A program made the position numbers and the translations under genes. A DNA stretch of 64,000 bases from Terebella lapidaria (lineage: Eukaryota > Annelida > Polychaeta > Terebellida > Terebellidae): contig OX424564.1 of the NCBI GenBank assembly GCA_949152475.1, forward strand, positions 2,790,001 to 2,854,000, written 5' to 3'. Each line of letters starts with the position of its first letter. Within the stretch, counting starts at the first letter, position 1. The notes beneath the pieces are model-generated. The model made no database searches. It saw only the letters and a list, made by a program, of their open reading frames with translations, and was not told the DNA's origin. Positions 1-12,336 of the stretch are shown in pieces.

Positions 1-20
1 ATTTTCTACGTAGTTTGTTA

Positions 21-400
21 TTATACACTCCCGATTTTCTTGTATTTATTTACAATATTGACAGCCTTTACTGTATGGAACGCCTTAGAGTGCCATTGAC
101 ACAATTCAGCCCGGTAAATTTTCTTTGGAACGTGTATTATTTTATATTGCGGTTTATCCGAAATAAGATACTCTAATATTGTATTCTCATTGGATGATGT
201 GAGGATAACTATATCCGCGATAATTCTTTTCAATCTGTTTGCGAGCATTTTCGCGTTAGTTTTATGATCAGTGTTCAAAAGACTGATTGGTCTCCAATTT
301 CCGAGCTCGTTTCTCGGCAGATCCTTGCCCTGTGGAATTACGTAGGCCTAATTATACTCTTTCTTTGTGATACACAGGAGAGTTTCTGTCGCAAAAGACT
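21..400 (-). mobile_element. LINE reverse-transcriptase fragment
   Basis: The minus strand encodes a decayed piece of a non-LTR retrotransposon reverse transcriptase. The best preserved part, near 230-320, reads NWRPISLLNTDHKTNAK and continues into LANRLKRII, the conserved RT segment of L1/Tx1-like elements (RPISLLN, then an A-x-R-L helix). Reading frames break on both sides and no endonuclease or 3' tail is present, so this is a truncated dead copy running off the left edge. The clade is a guess; the RT assignment is firm. Confidence 0.7.
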
Positions 401-959
401 CGCTTTAGCTATTTACTGATAAATTGTTGATATTGGACCTAAATGTCCGATACCAGGCGGTAGTTAAATTGTCGCAGCCCGGACAAGAACCAGTCTTCAT
501 GTGTCTCGAAGCCGTTTCTCATCCGTGAACTGATATGGCGTCCTCACATGAATTTCTCATGTCTTCGCTTGGGGGTGGACGTTATGACCTTTTGCATGAA
601 CATTTCATACTTATCGCCATTAGGAGGGGTTTGAGTACTGTATAAATTGTATGAGTGATAGCGTTCATTTATCATTTTATTTTAGTCATACAATATCATA
701 CAACATGTTGTCATACAACATATTAAAACATCAAGCTCCAATCTGGCCCCGATCTTTCCCGGACTGCAATTTTACATTATTGGTGGTCCGGGGCAGTCTG
801 TGGTGGATCCGTGATGATCCTTGATGGTCCGGGATGAACACTTTTCTTCGACCTTCGAGTTACCATTGAGCGATTTATCAGGATTGCCCCGGATCACCCA
901 GGATCAGGGTCTTCGTTCGGGGTCATCCTGGATAGTCCGGCCTTGGTGTTACTGTAGCT
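401..959. other. No gene seen; GATCC-rich patch
   Basis: No exon can be supported. Between about 745 and 955 there is an unusual density of short, imperfectly repeated GGATC/GATCC and GGTCCGG words in both orientations, which could fold into hairpins. It may be the relic of an inverted-repeat element. Confidence 0.35.
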
Positions 960-1547
960 TTACATTCGCTGCCGCCAGGGAGGGTAATGTATGACATGAT
1001 CACCCACGCCCCGATAGGGAGAGAGGGTATTGTAATTGGGTCTGTCTGTTTGTATGTCGTCCTGAAATGAAGTCCGATCGTCCTGAAATGTATAGGGAAG
1101 AAGCGGTTTCACCGTGGCTCGGTCCTCCCAAATTTTTGTCAAAATCAGAAAAAAATTGTTGCCATGGCAACGGAAAAAGAGAAAATCACATAATTGGCTA
1201 TAACTCTAGTTCTAAGGAATATTAATTTCTTAAACTAATTTTGTATTTTTCTTTGGCCAATTCCCGACCCTATGGTGTACGGCCGATGGTCGTACGACGA
1301 AAACTCTCCATTATCGCCCGATGTCGAAATAATGGGGGTCACGAATTTGGTTATTTTTTGCCAGCGACTTTTCAGAGCAAATGCCTGCGCTCAGAACTTC
1401 AAGAAAAAACGTTTCCATCGATCTGAAATTTTTAGGACTGTAATGTAAAGGTGGTGGCTTGGTTTCTCTTAAATTTTGTCCAAATCAAATGAAAACGGTT
1501 GCCATGGCAATGGAAAAAAAGAAAAACACATAATCGGCTATAACTCA
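960..1547 (+). repeat. Dispersed repeat family R1 (left block)
   Basis: Two diverged copies of a repeat whose hallmarks are GTTGCCATGGCAACGGAAAA, then GGCTATAACTC, then the near-palindrome GTACGGCCGATGGTCGTAC and TATCGCCCGATGTCGAAA. The same blocks recur from 5205 to about 7420, so the 364-bp satellite interrupts this family. No protein is visible. A block starting CCCCGATAGGGAGAGAGGGT recurs at about 6435 and may mark an element end. Confidence 0.6.
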
Positions 1548-4500
1548 GGTGGTAATAGATTGATACTTACATTCATACCACTGAGTCGGTGTCACTGCTG
1601 GCGGACGTTAAATCTGTCCCCGAGGATACCATCAACTCAGTTGCCTTCTGGCTTGTGATTGGGTACTTTTGTACTTGTCATGTATCTATTCCATGGGGTT
1701 AGTTTCGGATTTCTAAATTATTCTCATAGGTTGTTGGGCAGTTGTATACTAATTCCATCAGGTGTACAGTAGAAACAACTACATTTAACACACTGTCTGC
1801 CCCTGATGACGCCAGTGTGTCTTTGGATAAACTATTTGGTCGGGCTTTGTTTCTATTGCAAAATCTTGTATTTTACGTTTCTTATTGGCATCATCAAAAT
1901 CTGATTGTATTGGTGGTAATAGATTGATACTTACATTCATACCACTGAGTCGGTGTCACTGCTGGCGGACGTTAAATCTGTCTCCGAGGATACCATCAAC
2001 TCAGTTGCCTTCTGGCTTGTGATTGGGTACTTTTGTACTTGTCATGTATCTATTCCATGGGGTTAGTTTCGGATTTCTAAATTATTCTCATAGGTTGTTG
2101 GGCAGTTGTATACTAATTCCATCAGGTGTACAGTAGAAACAACTGCATTTAACACACTGTCTGCCCCTGATGACGCCAGTGTGTCTTTGGATAAACTATT
2201 TGGTCGGGCTTTCTTTCTATTGCAAAATGTTGTATTTTACGTTTCTTATTGGCATCATCAAAATCTGATTGTATTGGTGGTAATAGATTGATACTTACAT
2301 TCATACCACTGAGTCGGTGTCACTGCTGGCGGACGTTAAATCTGTCCCCGAGGATACCATCAACTCAGTTGCCTTCTGGCTTGTGATTGGGTACTTTTGT
2401 ACTTGTCATGTATCTATTCCATGGGGTTAGTTTCGGATTTCTAAATTATTCTCATAGGTTGTTGGGCAGTTGTATACTAATTCCATCAGGTGTACAGTAG
2501 AAACAACTACATTTAACACACTGTCTGCCCCTGATGACGCCAGTGTGTCTTTGGATAAACTATTTGGTCGGGCTTTGTTTCTATTGCAAAATGTTGTATT
2601 TTACGTTTCTTATTGGCATCATCAAAATCTGATTGTATTGGTGGTAATAGATTGATACTTACATTCATACCACTGAGTCGGTGTCACTGCTGGCGGACGT
2701 TAAATCTGTCCCCGAGGATACCATCAACTCAGTTGCCTTCTGGCTTGTGATTGGGTACTTTTGTACTTGTCATGTGTCTATTCCATGGGGTTAGTTTCGG
2801 ATTTCTAAATAGGTTGTTGGGCAGTTGTATACTAATTCCATCAGGTGTACAATAGAAACAACTACATTTAACACACTGTCTGCCCCCTATGACGCCAGTG
2901 TGTCTTTGGATAAACTATTTGGTCGGGCTTTGTTTCTATTGCAAAATGTTGTATTTTACGTTTCTTATTGTGCATCATCAGAATCTGATTGTATTGGTGG
3001 TAATAGATTGATACTTACATTCATACCACTGAGTCGGTGTCACTACTGGCGGACGTTAAATCTGTCCCCGAGGATACCATCAACTCAGTTGCTTTCTGGC
3101 TTGTGATTGGGTACTTTTGTACTTGTCATGTATCTATTCCATGGGGTTAGTTTCGGATTTCTAAATTATTCTCATAGGTTGTTGGGCAGTTGTATACTAA
3201 TTCCATCAGGTGTACAGTAGAAACAACTACATTTAACACACTGTCTGCCCCTGATGACGCCAGTGTGTCTTTGGATAAACTATTTGGCCGGGCTTTGTTT
3301 CTATTGCAAAATCTTGTATTTTACGTTTCTTATTGGCATCATCAAAATCTGATTGTATTGGTGATAATAGATTGATACTTACATTCATACCACTGAGTCG
3401 GTGTCACTGCTGGCGGACGTTAAATCTGTCCCGGAGGATACCATCAACTCAGTTGCCTTCTGGCTTGTGATTGGGTACTTTTGTACTTGTCATGTGTCTA
3501 TTCCATGGGGTTAGTTTCGGATTTCTAAATTATTCTCATAGGTTGTTGGGCAGTTGTATACTAATTCCATCAGGTGTACAGTAGAAACAACTACATTTAA
3601 CACACTGTCTGCCCCTGATGACGCCAGTGTGTCTTTGGATAAACTATTTGGTCGGGCTTCGTTTCTATTGCAAAATGTTGTATTTTACGTTTCTTATTGT
3701 GCATCATCAAAATCTGATTGTATTGGTGGTAATAGATTGATACTTACATTCATACCACTGAGTCGGTGTCACTACTGGCGGACGTTAAATCTGTCCCCGA
3801 GGATAACATCAACTCAGTTGCTTTCTGGCTTGTGATTGGGTACTTTTGTACTTGTCATGTATCTATTCCATGGGGTTAGTTTCGGATTTCTAAATTATTC
3901 TCATAGGTTGTTGGGCAGTTGTATACTAATTCCATCAGGTGTACAGTAGAAACAACTACATTTAACACACTGTCTGCTCCTGATGACGCCAGTGTGTCTT
4001 TGGATAAACTATTTGGTCGGGCTTTGTTTCTATTGCAAAATGTTGTATTTTACGTTTCTTATTGGCATCATCAAAATCTGATTGTATTGGTGGTAATAGA
4101 TTGATACTTACATTCATACCACTGAGTCGGTGTCACTGCTGGCGGACGTTAAATCTGTCCCGGAGGATACCATCAACTCAGTTGCCTTCTGGCTTGTGAT
4201 TGGGTACTTTTGTACTTGTCATGTATCTATTCCATGGGGTTAGTTTCGGATTTCTAAATTATTCTCATAGGTTGTTGGGCAGTTGTATACTAATTCCATC
4301 AGGTGTACAGTAGAAACAACTACATTTAACACACTGTCTGCCCCTGATGACGCCAGTGTGTTTTTGGATAAACTATTCGATCGGGCTTTGTTTCTATTGC
4401 AAAATGTTGTATTTTACGTTTCTTATTGGCATCATCAAAATCTGATTGTATTGGTGGTAATAGATTGATGCTTACATTCATACCACTGAGTCGGTGTCAC

Positions 4501-5205
4501 TGCTGGCGGACGTTAAATCTGTCCCGGAGGATACCATCAACTCAGTTGCCTTCTGGCTTGTGATTGGGTACTTTTGTACTTGTCATGTATCTATTCCATG
4601 GGGTTAGTTTCGGATTTCTAAATTATTCTCATAGGTTGTTGGGCAGTTGTATACTAATTCCATCAGGTGTACAGTAGAAACAACTACATTTAACACACTG
4701 TCTGCCCCTGATGACGCCAGTGTGTCTTTGGATAAACTATTTGGTCGGGCTTTGTTTCTATTGCAAAATGTTGTATTTTACGTTTCTTATTGGCATCATC
4801 AAAATCTGATTGTATTGGTGGTAATAGATTGATACTTACATTCATACCACTGAGTCGGTGTCACTGCTGGCGGACGTTAAATCTGTCCCCGGGGATACCA
4901 TCAACTCAGTTGCCTTCTGGCTTGTGATTGGGTACTTTTGTACTTGTCATGTATCTATTCCATGGGCTTAGTTTCGGATTTCTAAATTATTGTCATAGGT
5001 TGTTGGGCAGTTGTATACTAATTCCATCAGGTGTACAGTAGAAACAACTACATTTAACACACTGTCTGCCCCTGATGACGCCAGTGTGTCTTTGGATAAA
5101 CTATTTGGTCGGGCTTTGTTTCTATTGCAAAATGTTGTATTTTACGTTTCTTATTGGCATCATCAAAATCTGATTGTATTGGTGGTAATAGATTGATACT
5201 TACAT
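1548..5205 (+). repeat. 364-bp tandem satellite, ten copies
   Basis: Ten head-to-tail copies with spacing 364-365 bp (one copy is 355 bp because of a small deletion near 2809). Copies differ by only a few bases, so the array is young or homogenised. 364 is not a multiple of three, so no frame runs through the array. On the minus strand each monomer carries a coding-looking stretch of about 80 codons (including NCPTTYENN and SSGTDLTSASSDT) with two stops in the copies checked. Single copies of the same monomer lie near 7.6-7.9, 22.0-22.5 and 25.7-25.95 kb. Confidence 0.95.
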
Positions 5206-7420
5206 CCAGTTATAACTCCATAACTATTATTCTTTCCAAATATTTTTGTATTTTTCTGTGGCCAATTTCCGATTGTATGGTGTACGGCCGATGGTCGTAC
5301 GACGGTAACTTTTCATTATCGCCCGATGTCGAAAAATTGCGGGTTCATGACTTCGGTTATTTTTTTGTCAGCGACTTTTCTGTGCGAGCGTTTGCGCTCA
5401 AATCGATCTGAAATTTATGTGACTGAAGCGCTATGTTGGTGACTCGTTTTCCTTTAAATTTCGTCAAAATCGAATGAAAACAGTTGCCATGGCAATGGAA
5501 AAAGTGAAAATCACATAATCGGCTATAAGTCCGGTTTTACTTGATATTAATTTTTCCAACTATTTCTTTTTTATTTTTCTTTGACCAATTCCCAATCGTA
5601 TGGTGTACGGCCGATTGTCATACGACGAAAATATTATTTATTATCGCCCGATGTCGAAATATTAGGGGTCACGATTATAAGAATTTTTAGTGTTCTGAGA
5701 TTCAAGGCCATAATTGTGAGGCTAGTTTTCAATCGTTTCAACCCATTTTCGTTCAGGAGATGTGCCTGGATGACAATACTGTGAAATTTCACAGCTCAAT
5801 ATTGAGCGACAAGGTCAAGGTCAGAGTAAAGATCAAAATCGAAAATTTACAATAACTCTGCTTGTATTAATGATTAATTTCCACTTTTAATTATATATTT
5901 TTCTGCGCTCAATTCCCGTCATTTGCTGTATGACCGATGGTCTTGTGATCAAAATCCCCTATTATCGCTCAAGGTAGCAAGTGCAAGGGTCATCAGCTGA
6001 AATCGCTGATTTGTAGTATTTCAAGTAGTGGTAATTCCCAATCCACTGACGATATTCAATAGAATGTTGAATTTGTGAGAGTTGGCGAAGTTTGCGTTGT
6101 CAGTGTCAAGAATTCAGGTCGTGGTCGACATATCAAGAATATGTTCAAGATAGAAAAATTGCAAGAACTCTACTTTTATTGATGAATATTTCTCCCATGA
6201 TTTTTTGTATTTTTTATGGCCAGTTTCCGATCATTTGATATGACCACTGATAGTACGGCCCAAATCCCTTATTATCGCCCAGGTCGATAGTACAGGGACT
6301 CATAATTTTAGTAACAAAATCTGGAAGGGCGAGGGTCTGCAATCTCTGACTGTCTCGTTTTTTTCTTGACTTCTGTCTCAGTTGGGTACCTCGCATTTGC
6401 TGAATCGTTAATAAACCTGATTCTAGTTACCCTCGCCCCGATAGGGGGAGAGGGTATTGCATTTGAGTCTGTCTGTTTGTCTGTCTGTTCTTCTGCGCAC
6501 ATAACTCGACAACATATGGTTCTATAGACTTCAAACTTATAGGCATGAAGCGGTATCGTAGTGGCCCGGTCCTCCTCGAATTTTGTGGGAATCGGATAAA
6601 AACTGTTGCCATGGTAACGGAAAACGTGAAAATCACATAAATGGCTAAAACTCCAGTTCTACTTGATAATAATTTTCCAACTATTTTTGTATTTTTTCTT
6701 TGGCCAAGTCCCAATCGTATGGTGTACGACCGATGATCGTAGGATGAAACTCTCTATTATCGCCCGATGTCGAAAAATTGGGGGTCACGACATTGGTTAT
6801 TTATCACAGCGACTTTTCAGTGCATGCCTGCGCTCATAACTCGTGGACATCCAATCCAATCAATCTGAAATTTATAGGGCTGTTGGTCCCCTACAAATTT
6901 TGTCAAAATCGGATGAAATAGGTTGCAATGGCAACGGAAAAAGTGAAAATCACATAATTGTCTATAACTCTACTTAACTCTACTTTCCAAATATTTTTGC
7001 ATTTATCTTTGACCAATTCCAGATCGTATGGTGTACGGCCGATGGTAGTACGACGAAAACTCTCCATTATCGCCAATGTCGAAAAATTGGGGTCACAATT
7101 TTATGACTGGGTGTTCTGAAATTCAGGACCATGACATGTTGCGAAGCCAATTTCAGTCTATTTGAACCGTTTTCGTTCAGGAGACATGCCTTGATAATAG
7201 AAACAACATTGCGAAATTTCATAGCACATCATTGAGCGACAAGGTCAAGGTCACAGAAAAGGTCAAAATCGAAAAGTCGCAATAGCTTTTCATTATCAAT
7301 TTCCCTTATTAATTGTGTATTTTTCGACATTCAATTTCACATCATTTGCTATATGATCAATGGTCGTACGAGCTAATTTCCCTTTTATCGCCCAAGGTCG
7401 ACAATGTAAGGGTCATCAGC
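5206..7420 (+). repeat. Dispersed repeat family R1 (right block)
   Basis: At least five diverged copies of the family described at 960-1547, each with the GCCATGG/AACGG block, the CGGCTATAA block and the near-palindrome GTACGGCCGATGGTCGTAC. Intervening sequence carries AAGGTCAAGGTCA words near 5811 and 7245. No open frame is convincing. The block starting CTCGCCCCGATAGGGGGAGA near 6430 looks like an element boundary. Confidence 0.55.
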
Positions 7421-7492
7421 TTCAATTTTAGTAACTGAATCTGAAAGAGCGAGGGTCTGCAATCTGTGATTGTCTCGTTAGATCTTTTGGGA

Positions 7493-7560
7493 TTGTTCAA
7501 TGGATGGATGGGTGGATGGATGGATGATACTTTATTAATCATAAAAACTTGTGTTGTACA
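7493..7560 (-). mobile_element. Retroposon 3' tail with ATCC microsatellite
   Basis: On the minus strand an AATAAA signal (7531-7536) is followed directly by several ATCC repeats (about 7499-7530). This is the usual 3' end of a LINE or LINE-mobilised SINE whose tail is a simple repeat. The body upstream merges into sequence shared with the 364-bp satellite family, which suggests that family was once carried by this retroposon. Confidence 0.5.
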
Positions 7561-7574
7561 CAATTCGATGGAAT

Positions 7575-7870
7575 TTGAATGCAATCTATTACCACCAATA
7601 CAAGTAGATCGTGATGATGCCAACATCAAACGTAAAAAATATTGACTATTGGACATGTTGAACATAACTAGATCCTGATGATGCCAACATCAAACGTAAA
7701 AAATATTGAATATTGAACATAACCAGATCCTGATGATGCCAACATCAAACGTAAAAAATATTGAATATTGAACATAACCAGATCCTAATGACGCCAACAT
7801 CAACATAAAATACAACATTTCGCAAGGCAAACAAAGCCCGAGCAATGAGATTATCCAAAGACACACTGGC
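7575..7870 (-). repeat. Solo 364-bp-family fragment with internal ~55-bp tandem
   Basis: This stretch is the reverse complement of the end of the 364-bp monomer: the CTATTACCACCAATACAA block, then CAACATCAAACGTAAAAAA, then AAGACACACTGGCG. A segment of about 55 bp centred on GATCCTGATGATGCCAACAT is repeated three to four times in tandem between 7610 and 7800. Copies are almost identical, pointing to recent local expansion. Confidence 0.7.
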
Positions 7871-7879
7871 GTAGAACAG

Positions 7880-8733
7880 TGATATTTGGTGATATTTTCT
7901 CCCAACACTGGCGTAGTACAGGGACAACTGTGTTTCTCTCTCTCTCCTCAGCTAATCGATTATTAATTTATCCTCTAAATCTTCCATACGATCATATATT
8001 TTTTTCCGGACTGAATAGACCAATTCACAGACTTTCCCGCCATCTCTTGCATGTTCGGACTTGCATGTGCAGAAAATCATGTACGCAATTAGATTCTGGA
8101 AAGTGCTAGGTATTTATCATTGTCTTGATGTGTTTTAAATAATCTGGGTCGTCCAAATATGATTCGTTATACTTCCAGTACCCGCGGCCATGCCTCGATT
8201 GACCAGGGACATCTACTATGGTACGAGATATAGGGTATTCTAATATGGCATCGTTACCAAATATATATTATTATAACCTATCCTGCGCGCAACGAATTTG
8301 TTTTAAGGGGGTACCCTCAGAATTCGAGCTGTAGCAAAAAATCCAATTATCAAAATATATTTTCCTCACTATAGTGAGATGAGGAAATGAATTAGCTAGC
8401 ATCGTATATAAGCTGCTAAGGTTCATCTTGTTCTGGGACGGAGCTATGGAGAATTTGGGCTTTTTATCATTGTTTTGTATGGCCGAAGGAATTAGTGAAA
8501 TCTGACCATATCGACCATATACGTGAAATAAGCAAACACATAACTGCATTGCATAAAAATAATCTAAGCCTATAGCAAAACCGACATTGTGAGACATCGC
8601 AGAGAAAAAAACGATCAGAAACCAAGCTGATAACTGACGATACGCTGGCTAATAAATTTATTACGAGTAGTCTAGAATATATATTGTTTCATCATCATTG
8701 ACCCACTTGCGCAGACATAGAATCTTGAAACGT
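7880..8733. other. No gene seen
   Basis: AT-rich sequence. Frames of up to about 108 codons exist on the minus strand but lack splice signals or any recognisable domain. Nothing supports a gene. Confidence 0.4.
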
Positions 8734-9274
8734 CACTGTAGATAAGCGGTGGCGCGGTAAAATAATTTCGAACGGTTGGCGATCTATTTTGAACGGTCCA
8801 CATATAAAAGTAGGTGAAAAGTATATTTGTCTGATGTTTATGTCACAAATATTTATATTTACCACCTCGCTGAAACTTTACTGACCTGTGGAATGCTTTT
8901 GAAGCACATCGGGAGTTTTAATGATTATTTATTATTTATTTTTGAATGGCGAGAAGCAGTACACATGTCATTAATATGTAATATCGTTATTAGTGTGTGC
9001 AAACGTTTGATGAGTCCGTTAAATTGAACGTGTACCTAGACATAGCTAAAGTGAATCACGTTATGCTGTTTGATTGATGCATATTTCTCAAAACGAGCCC
9101 GAATCAAGTAGAATAGAAAATTTAAATGTGGTCAATTTCGAACGCTCATAAATGACAGGCGGATAATTTCGAACGCTCATGCGAGTAATTTCGAACGGTT
9201 TGTTGATAGCTCTGCTGAACTATTTCACCGTGAAAATTGTGTATGTGTTGTGATTTCTTTTGATTTCTGTTTCT

Positions 9275-9299
9275 TGGGTGGGGGTGGGGGGTTGGGGGT
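9275..9299 (+). other. G-quadruplex-capable G-rich run
   Basis: Four runs of three to six guanines separated by one or two thymines (GGGTGGGGGTGGGGGG, TT, then GGGGG) fit the intramolecular G4 pattern. It lies inside the DNA transposon. Confidence 0.6.
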
Positions 9300-9924
9300 T
9301 ACAAATATTAGTAGGTTAGTCATTATTACTTTTCATTACTTTTTATCTCTCGGATAAGCCTATGACAAGCCAAAATTCTATTTGGTGTTTAGCATTGAGA
9401 GGATTATAATATATTATACATACACTGTACATGACACTGTAAAATTGATTAAACGCATATAATTATGTTGAGCATCTAGCCACCTCCCCTTCTCCCTCTC
9501 CTCTCCAAGTACATGAGGTGCTTAGTCTAGTAGTATGGGTGGTTATAAAATATGTCTGGAAAACGCACAATCGGTATACATATACAATGTGAAATGTATC
9601 AAATTCTGGCTCAGTATTGTCCAAAATGGAGATGTGAAAAGGACAAAAAAATGCAATGTATAATATATTGAAAGTTTACGAGGAAAACGGATGTAAAAAC
9701 TGGGTAACTGATTTTCGCATGATATTGTCTCACGGGTTTGGGGATGTGTGGTATTTATAAAGAATACAGTACTATTTGTGAATACATTTCGGCAGAGGGT
9801 AACAGATTTTGCACACAAAATTGGCATCCAAAATTGTCTGTAAAAAGTCAAACTACTACCGAAATTACAAAACAGTACTGACTCTAGAAAAGTATTTGTT
9901 CATTAATTTGTAATTAGAAACACA

Positions 9925-10351
9925 TAATATCTGTGGCCAGATTTCGATGTTCAAATCATAAACTTGGTATAGAGAAGAACAGGCACAACAAAACAAAACA
10001 AGATGCACGCTTTTGCCAGTATTGTAAATCAGTAAATAATATCAATTTAATAGAAGATGAATGTCATTTTGTCCTAATTTGCCCACTACATGTATAATTT
10101 AAGTCAGAAATACTTAAACAAATTCATTGTACCAAACTGTAGCACAGTAGCATGCTCTCAATCTAGCATGTCACACAAGAAAAATGAATGTATCAGAAGT
10201 TTAGCTGCCTTTATATATAACGCTGAAATTACTCGTGATAAATACCATTACTTGTGATGTACGCTGTATTTTATTTCTCAAACCACGATGTATTGTATGT
10301 TTCTACGCATATGGGCCCGTTGGCCTTTGTGAATAAAGCATTATCATAATC
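9925..10351 (+). mobile_element. LINE 3' end (decayed)
   Basis: The plus strand reads as the C-terminal tail of a non-LTR retrotransposon ORF2: ARFCQYCKS followed by an IEDECHFVLICP segment, the cysteine/His motif (C-x2-C with EDExHF-CP) found after the RT in many LINEs. It is followed by TGGCCTTTGTGAATAAAGC and a short AT-rich tail. Truncated and with frame breaks. It lies inside the 8734-12113 transposon, so it inserted there or was captured. Confidence 0.7.
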
Positions 10352-10510
10352 GGTATCCGCAAGCATTGAATCACTATCCCATAGTATTAAAATGTAGCTT
10401 TATATGCATGAATAATATACATGTATATGCACATACAGGTCAACATCCCAAAAAGTTACATAGGCTATGGTGTATGGTGTCCCGTCGTGGCGGGCCAGCT
10501 CATTTCGGTC

Positions 10511-11115
10511 CTTCATATAAACACTGATAGTATACTCGGATTTTTCTAACTCGTATACACTGTGTTTTGCTAATATTTTTGTGATGCCAAATGCTATCCT
10601 TCCATAACTTGGCATACTTCACCTGGGAGGCAAACGGCAGTTTTCTACCAAATTTCAGACAGCTATCTTGAAAATTGAAAAAGTTGGCAATCTACCTCAA
10701 TGTTAAATTTCAGCCCAAAACGGGATCTCGAGAATCTGAGCATATTCGAGGAATTGGCCCTGTTTACATCCTTCAGTATTCGAAATATCTTTGTAACTTT
10801 GAACTAGAAGATACACTGGGGTGTATTCTATACAAACATGTTGATTTTGAAACATTGCTCCGCTACAAAACCGAGCGAATGCACAAAATTGTGTGCGGGC
10901 CCAGAAATTAAATAATAGGGCTAAATTTAACATTGGGGTAGATTGCCAACTTTTTCAATTTTCGTGATAGCTGTCTGAAATTTTGGAGAAAATTGCCGTT
11001 TGACTCCCAGGTGAAGAATGCCAAGTTATAGAACGATAGCGTTTAGCATCACAAAAATATGAGCGAAAAACAGTGTAAACGAGTTAGAAAAATCCGAGTA
11101 TATATATATGAAGGC
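10511..11115. repeat. Large imperfect inverted repeat (~200-bp arms)
   Basis: Arms at about 10511-10716 and 10918-11115 are reverse complements with scattered mismatches. Matching words include GTTGGCAATCTACCTCAATG against its complement near 10935-10955, and ACTTGGCATACTTCACCTGG against one near 11010-11030. The 200-bp loop has no recognised content. This may be a fold-back insertion within the larger transposon. Confidence 0.8.
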
Positions 11116-12140
11116 TCTATCGTTGAATGTGATACTATATCCAATGAACATTAAACTGTTAAAAAATTCGCCTTCAACCAGCATAAAATATCTTTGAATG
11201 GACGATGATGTCACATCTGATCCCACAAAGTCGTAGTCATCGCCATCTTCATCCATTGGCAGTGGTACATCTTTAACCACCAGTCTCTTAGACACATCTG
11301 ACATTTCTAGGGGTTGACAAATACCTTTGCTCAGGTATTTTTTTCAACGGGCTTCCTGTGTCTTAAGTCTTTTGTCTGAATATCAGTCAACCCTCTTCAA
11401 CCGTGTAAACATCACTTGGCATATCCTTTGCCATACATTTGTAGTGCAAGGCTTATAGCCTTTATTATCTTTGCACAATTATGCTAATTCTCATTTCCGC
11501 GTGTTCTGTGTCATCATAAGGAATCTTACAGTGGTATCACCAAAAACTGACCATGATGACACCGATAGGAACCCATAGAAAACATTATACAGGAGGAATA
11601 AAATATTTTTTGAACGTTCGAAATTAATCGCCTATGAAAAATAACCGTTCGAAATCAACACCGCCCGTTCGAAATTGATCGCTTATCAATATTATTCTTA
11701 TCACGGTGTTAGCATCTTTATCCTTTGATCTCCATACTTCAATTTTTAAATATAGGTTGTGGACCATATGTTCTTTGAAAATCATCAATATACGATAATA
11801 AAATTGGTCTATATATTACGCAAATTGTCATCGAACTGGAATCATCAGGAAATACAAGATGACTTGTGTTTCCACGTCTACCTGGAAACCCTCAACTGCT
11901 TACAAATGACATACGATCATTTCTTTGTCCCCAAATTAAAAGTTTATGTCTATAAATCTGAAATTACTTCACAATTTACACACTTTTCACCCTGTTCCAG
12001 TGTGCGGAACACACTGACCGTCACTAACCGTTCGAAATTGATCACCAACCGTTCGAAATTGATCACCAAGCCCGTTCAAAATTATTTTACCGCGCCACCG
12101 CTTGTCTACAGTGAACGTGACATTTAGCAGACTTATTGTG

Positions 12141-12336
12141 GATATACGGAAAGCCAATGGGGACATGGGAATTAGGAAATCTGCAGTATTAAACCATGGT
12201 TCACTACGAAATACATATAGATCATATATACGATGGTAACTTGGGAGTTTTGGTAGTGGAAATTCCAGAATATTAAATCATGGTTTACTACTGCGGAATT
12301 CCCAATACTCGTGTCCCCACTGGATTTCCGTAACTA
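12141..12336. mobile_element. Short MITE
   Basis: About 195 bp with long imperfect terminal inverted repeats: left ACGGAAAGCCAATGGGGACA, right the complement of ACGGAAATCCAGTGGGGACA. Internal arms also pair (GCAGTATTAAACCATG against its complement near 12285). There is no coding capacity. Superfamily unassigned. Confidence 0.75.

Larger units (their letters stand above)
8734..12113. mobile_element. DNA transposon with ~43-bp TIRs and 5-bp TSD
   Basis: The left end begins CACTGTAGATAAGCGGTGGC and the right end is its reverse complement with about two mismatches over 43 bp, through GCGGTAAAATAATTT and GAACGG. The element is flanked by the direct duplication AACGT at 8729-8733 and 12114-12118. 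Inside both termini are further TTCGAACGGTT words (about 8766, 9140, 9165, 9190 on the left; 11612, 11642, 11665, 12035, 12055 on the right), likely transposase-binding repeats. No transposase frame remains. The 3.4-kb interior includes a LINE tail and a large inverted repeat, so it is non-autonomous. The superfamily is uncertain: CACTG ends recall CMC-type elements but a 5-bp duplication does not fit them neatly. Confidence 0.85.

Noticed and set aside
1742-5196. Ten small plus-strand genes of 61-93 codons
   Set aside because: They are the same frame in each satellite monomer; no splice or start evidence, and the more coding-like strand is the other one.
8271-8597. 108-codon minus-strand frame
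   Set aside because: No domain, no splice support, AT-rich context; likely chance.
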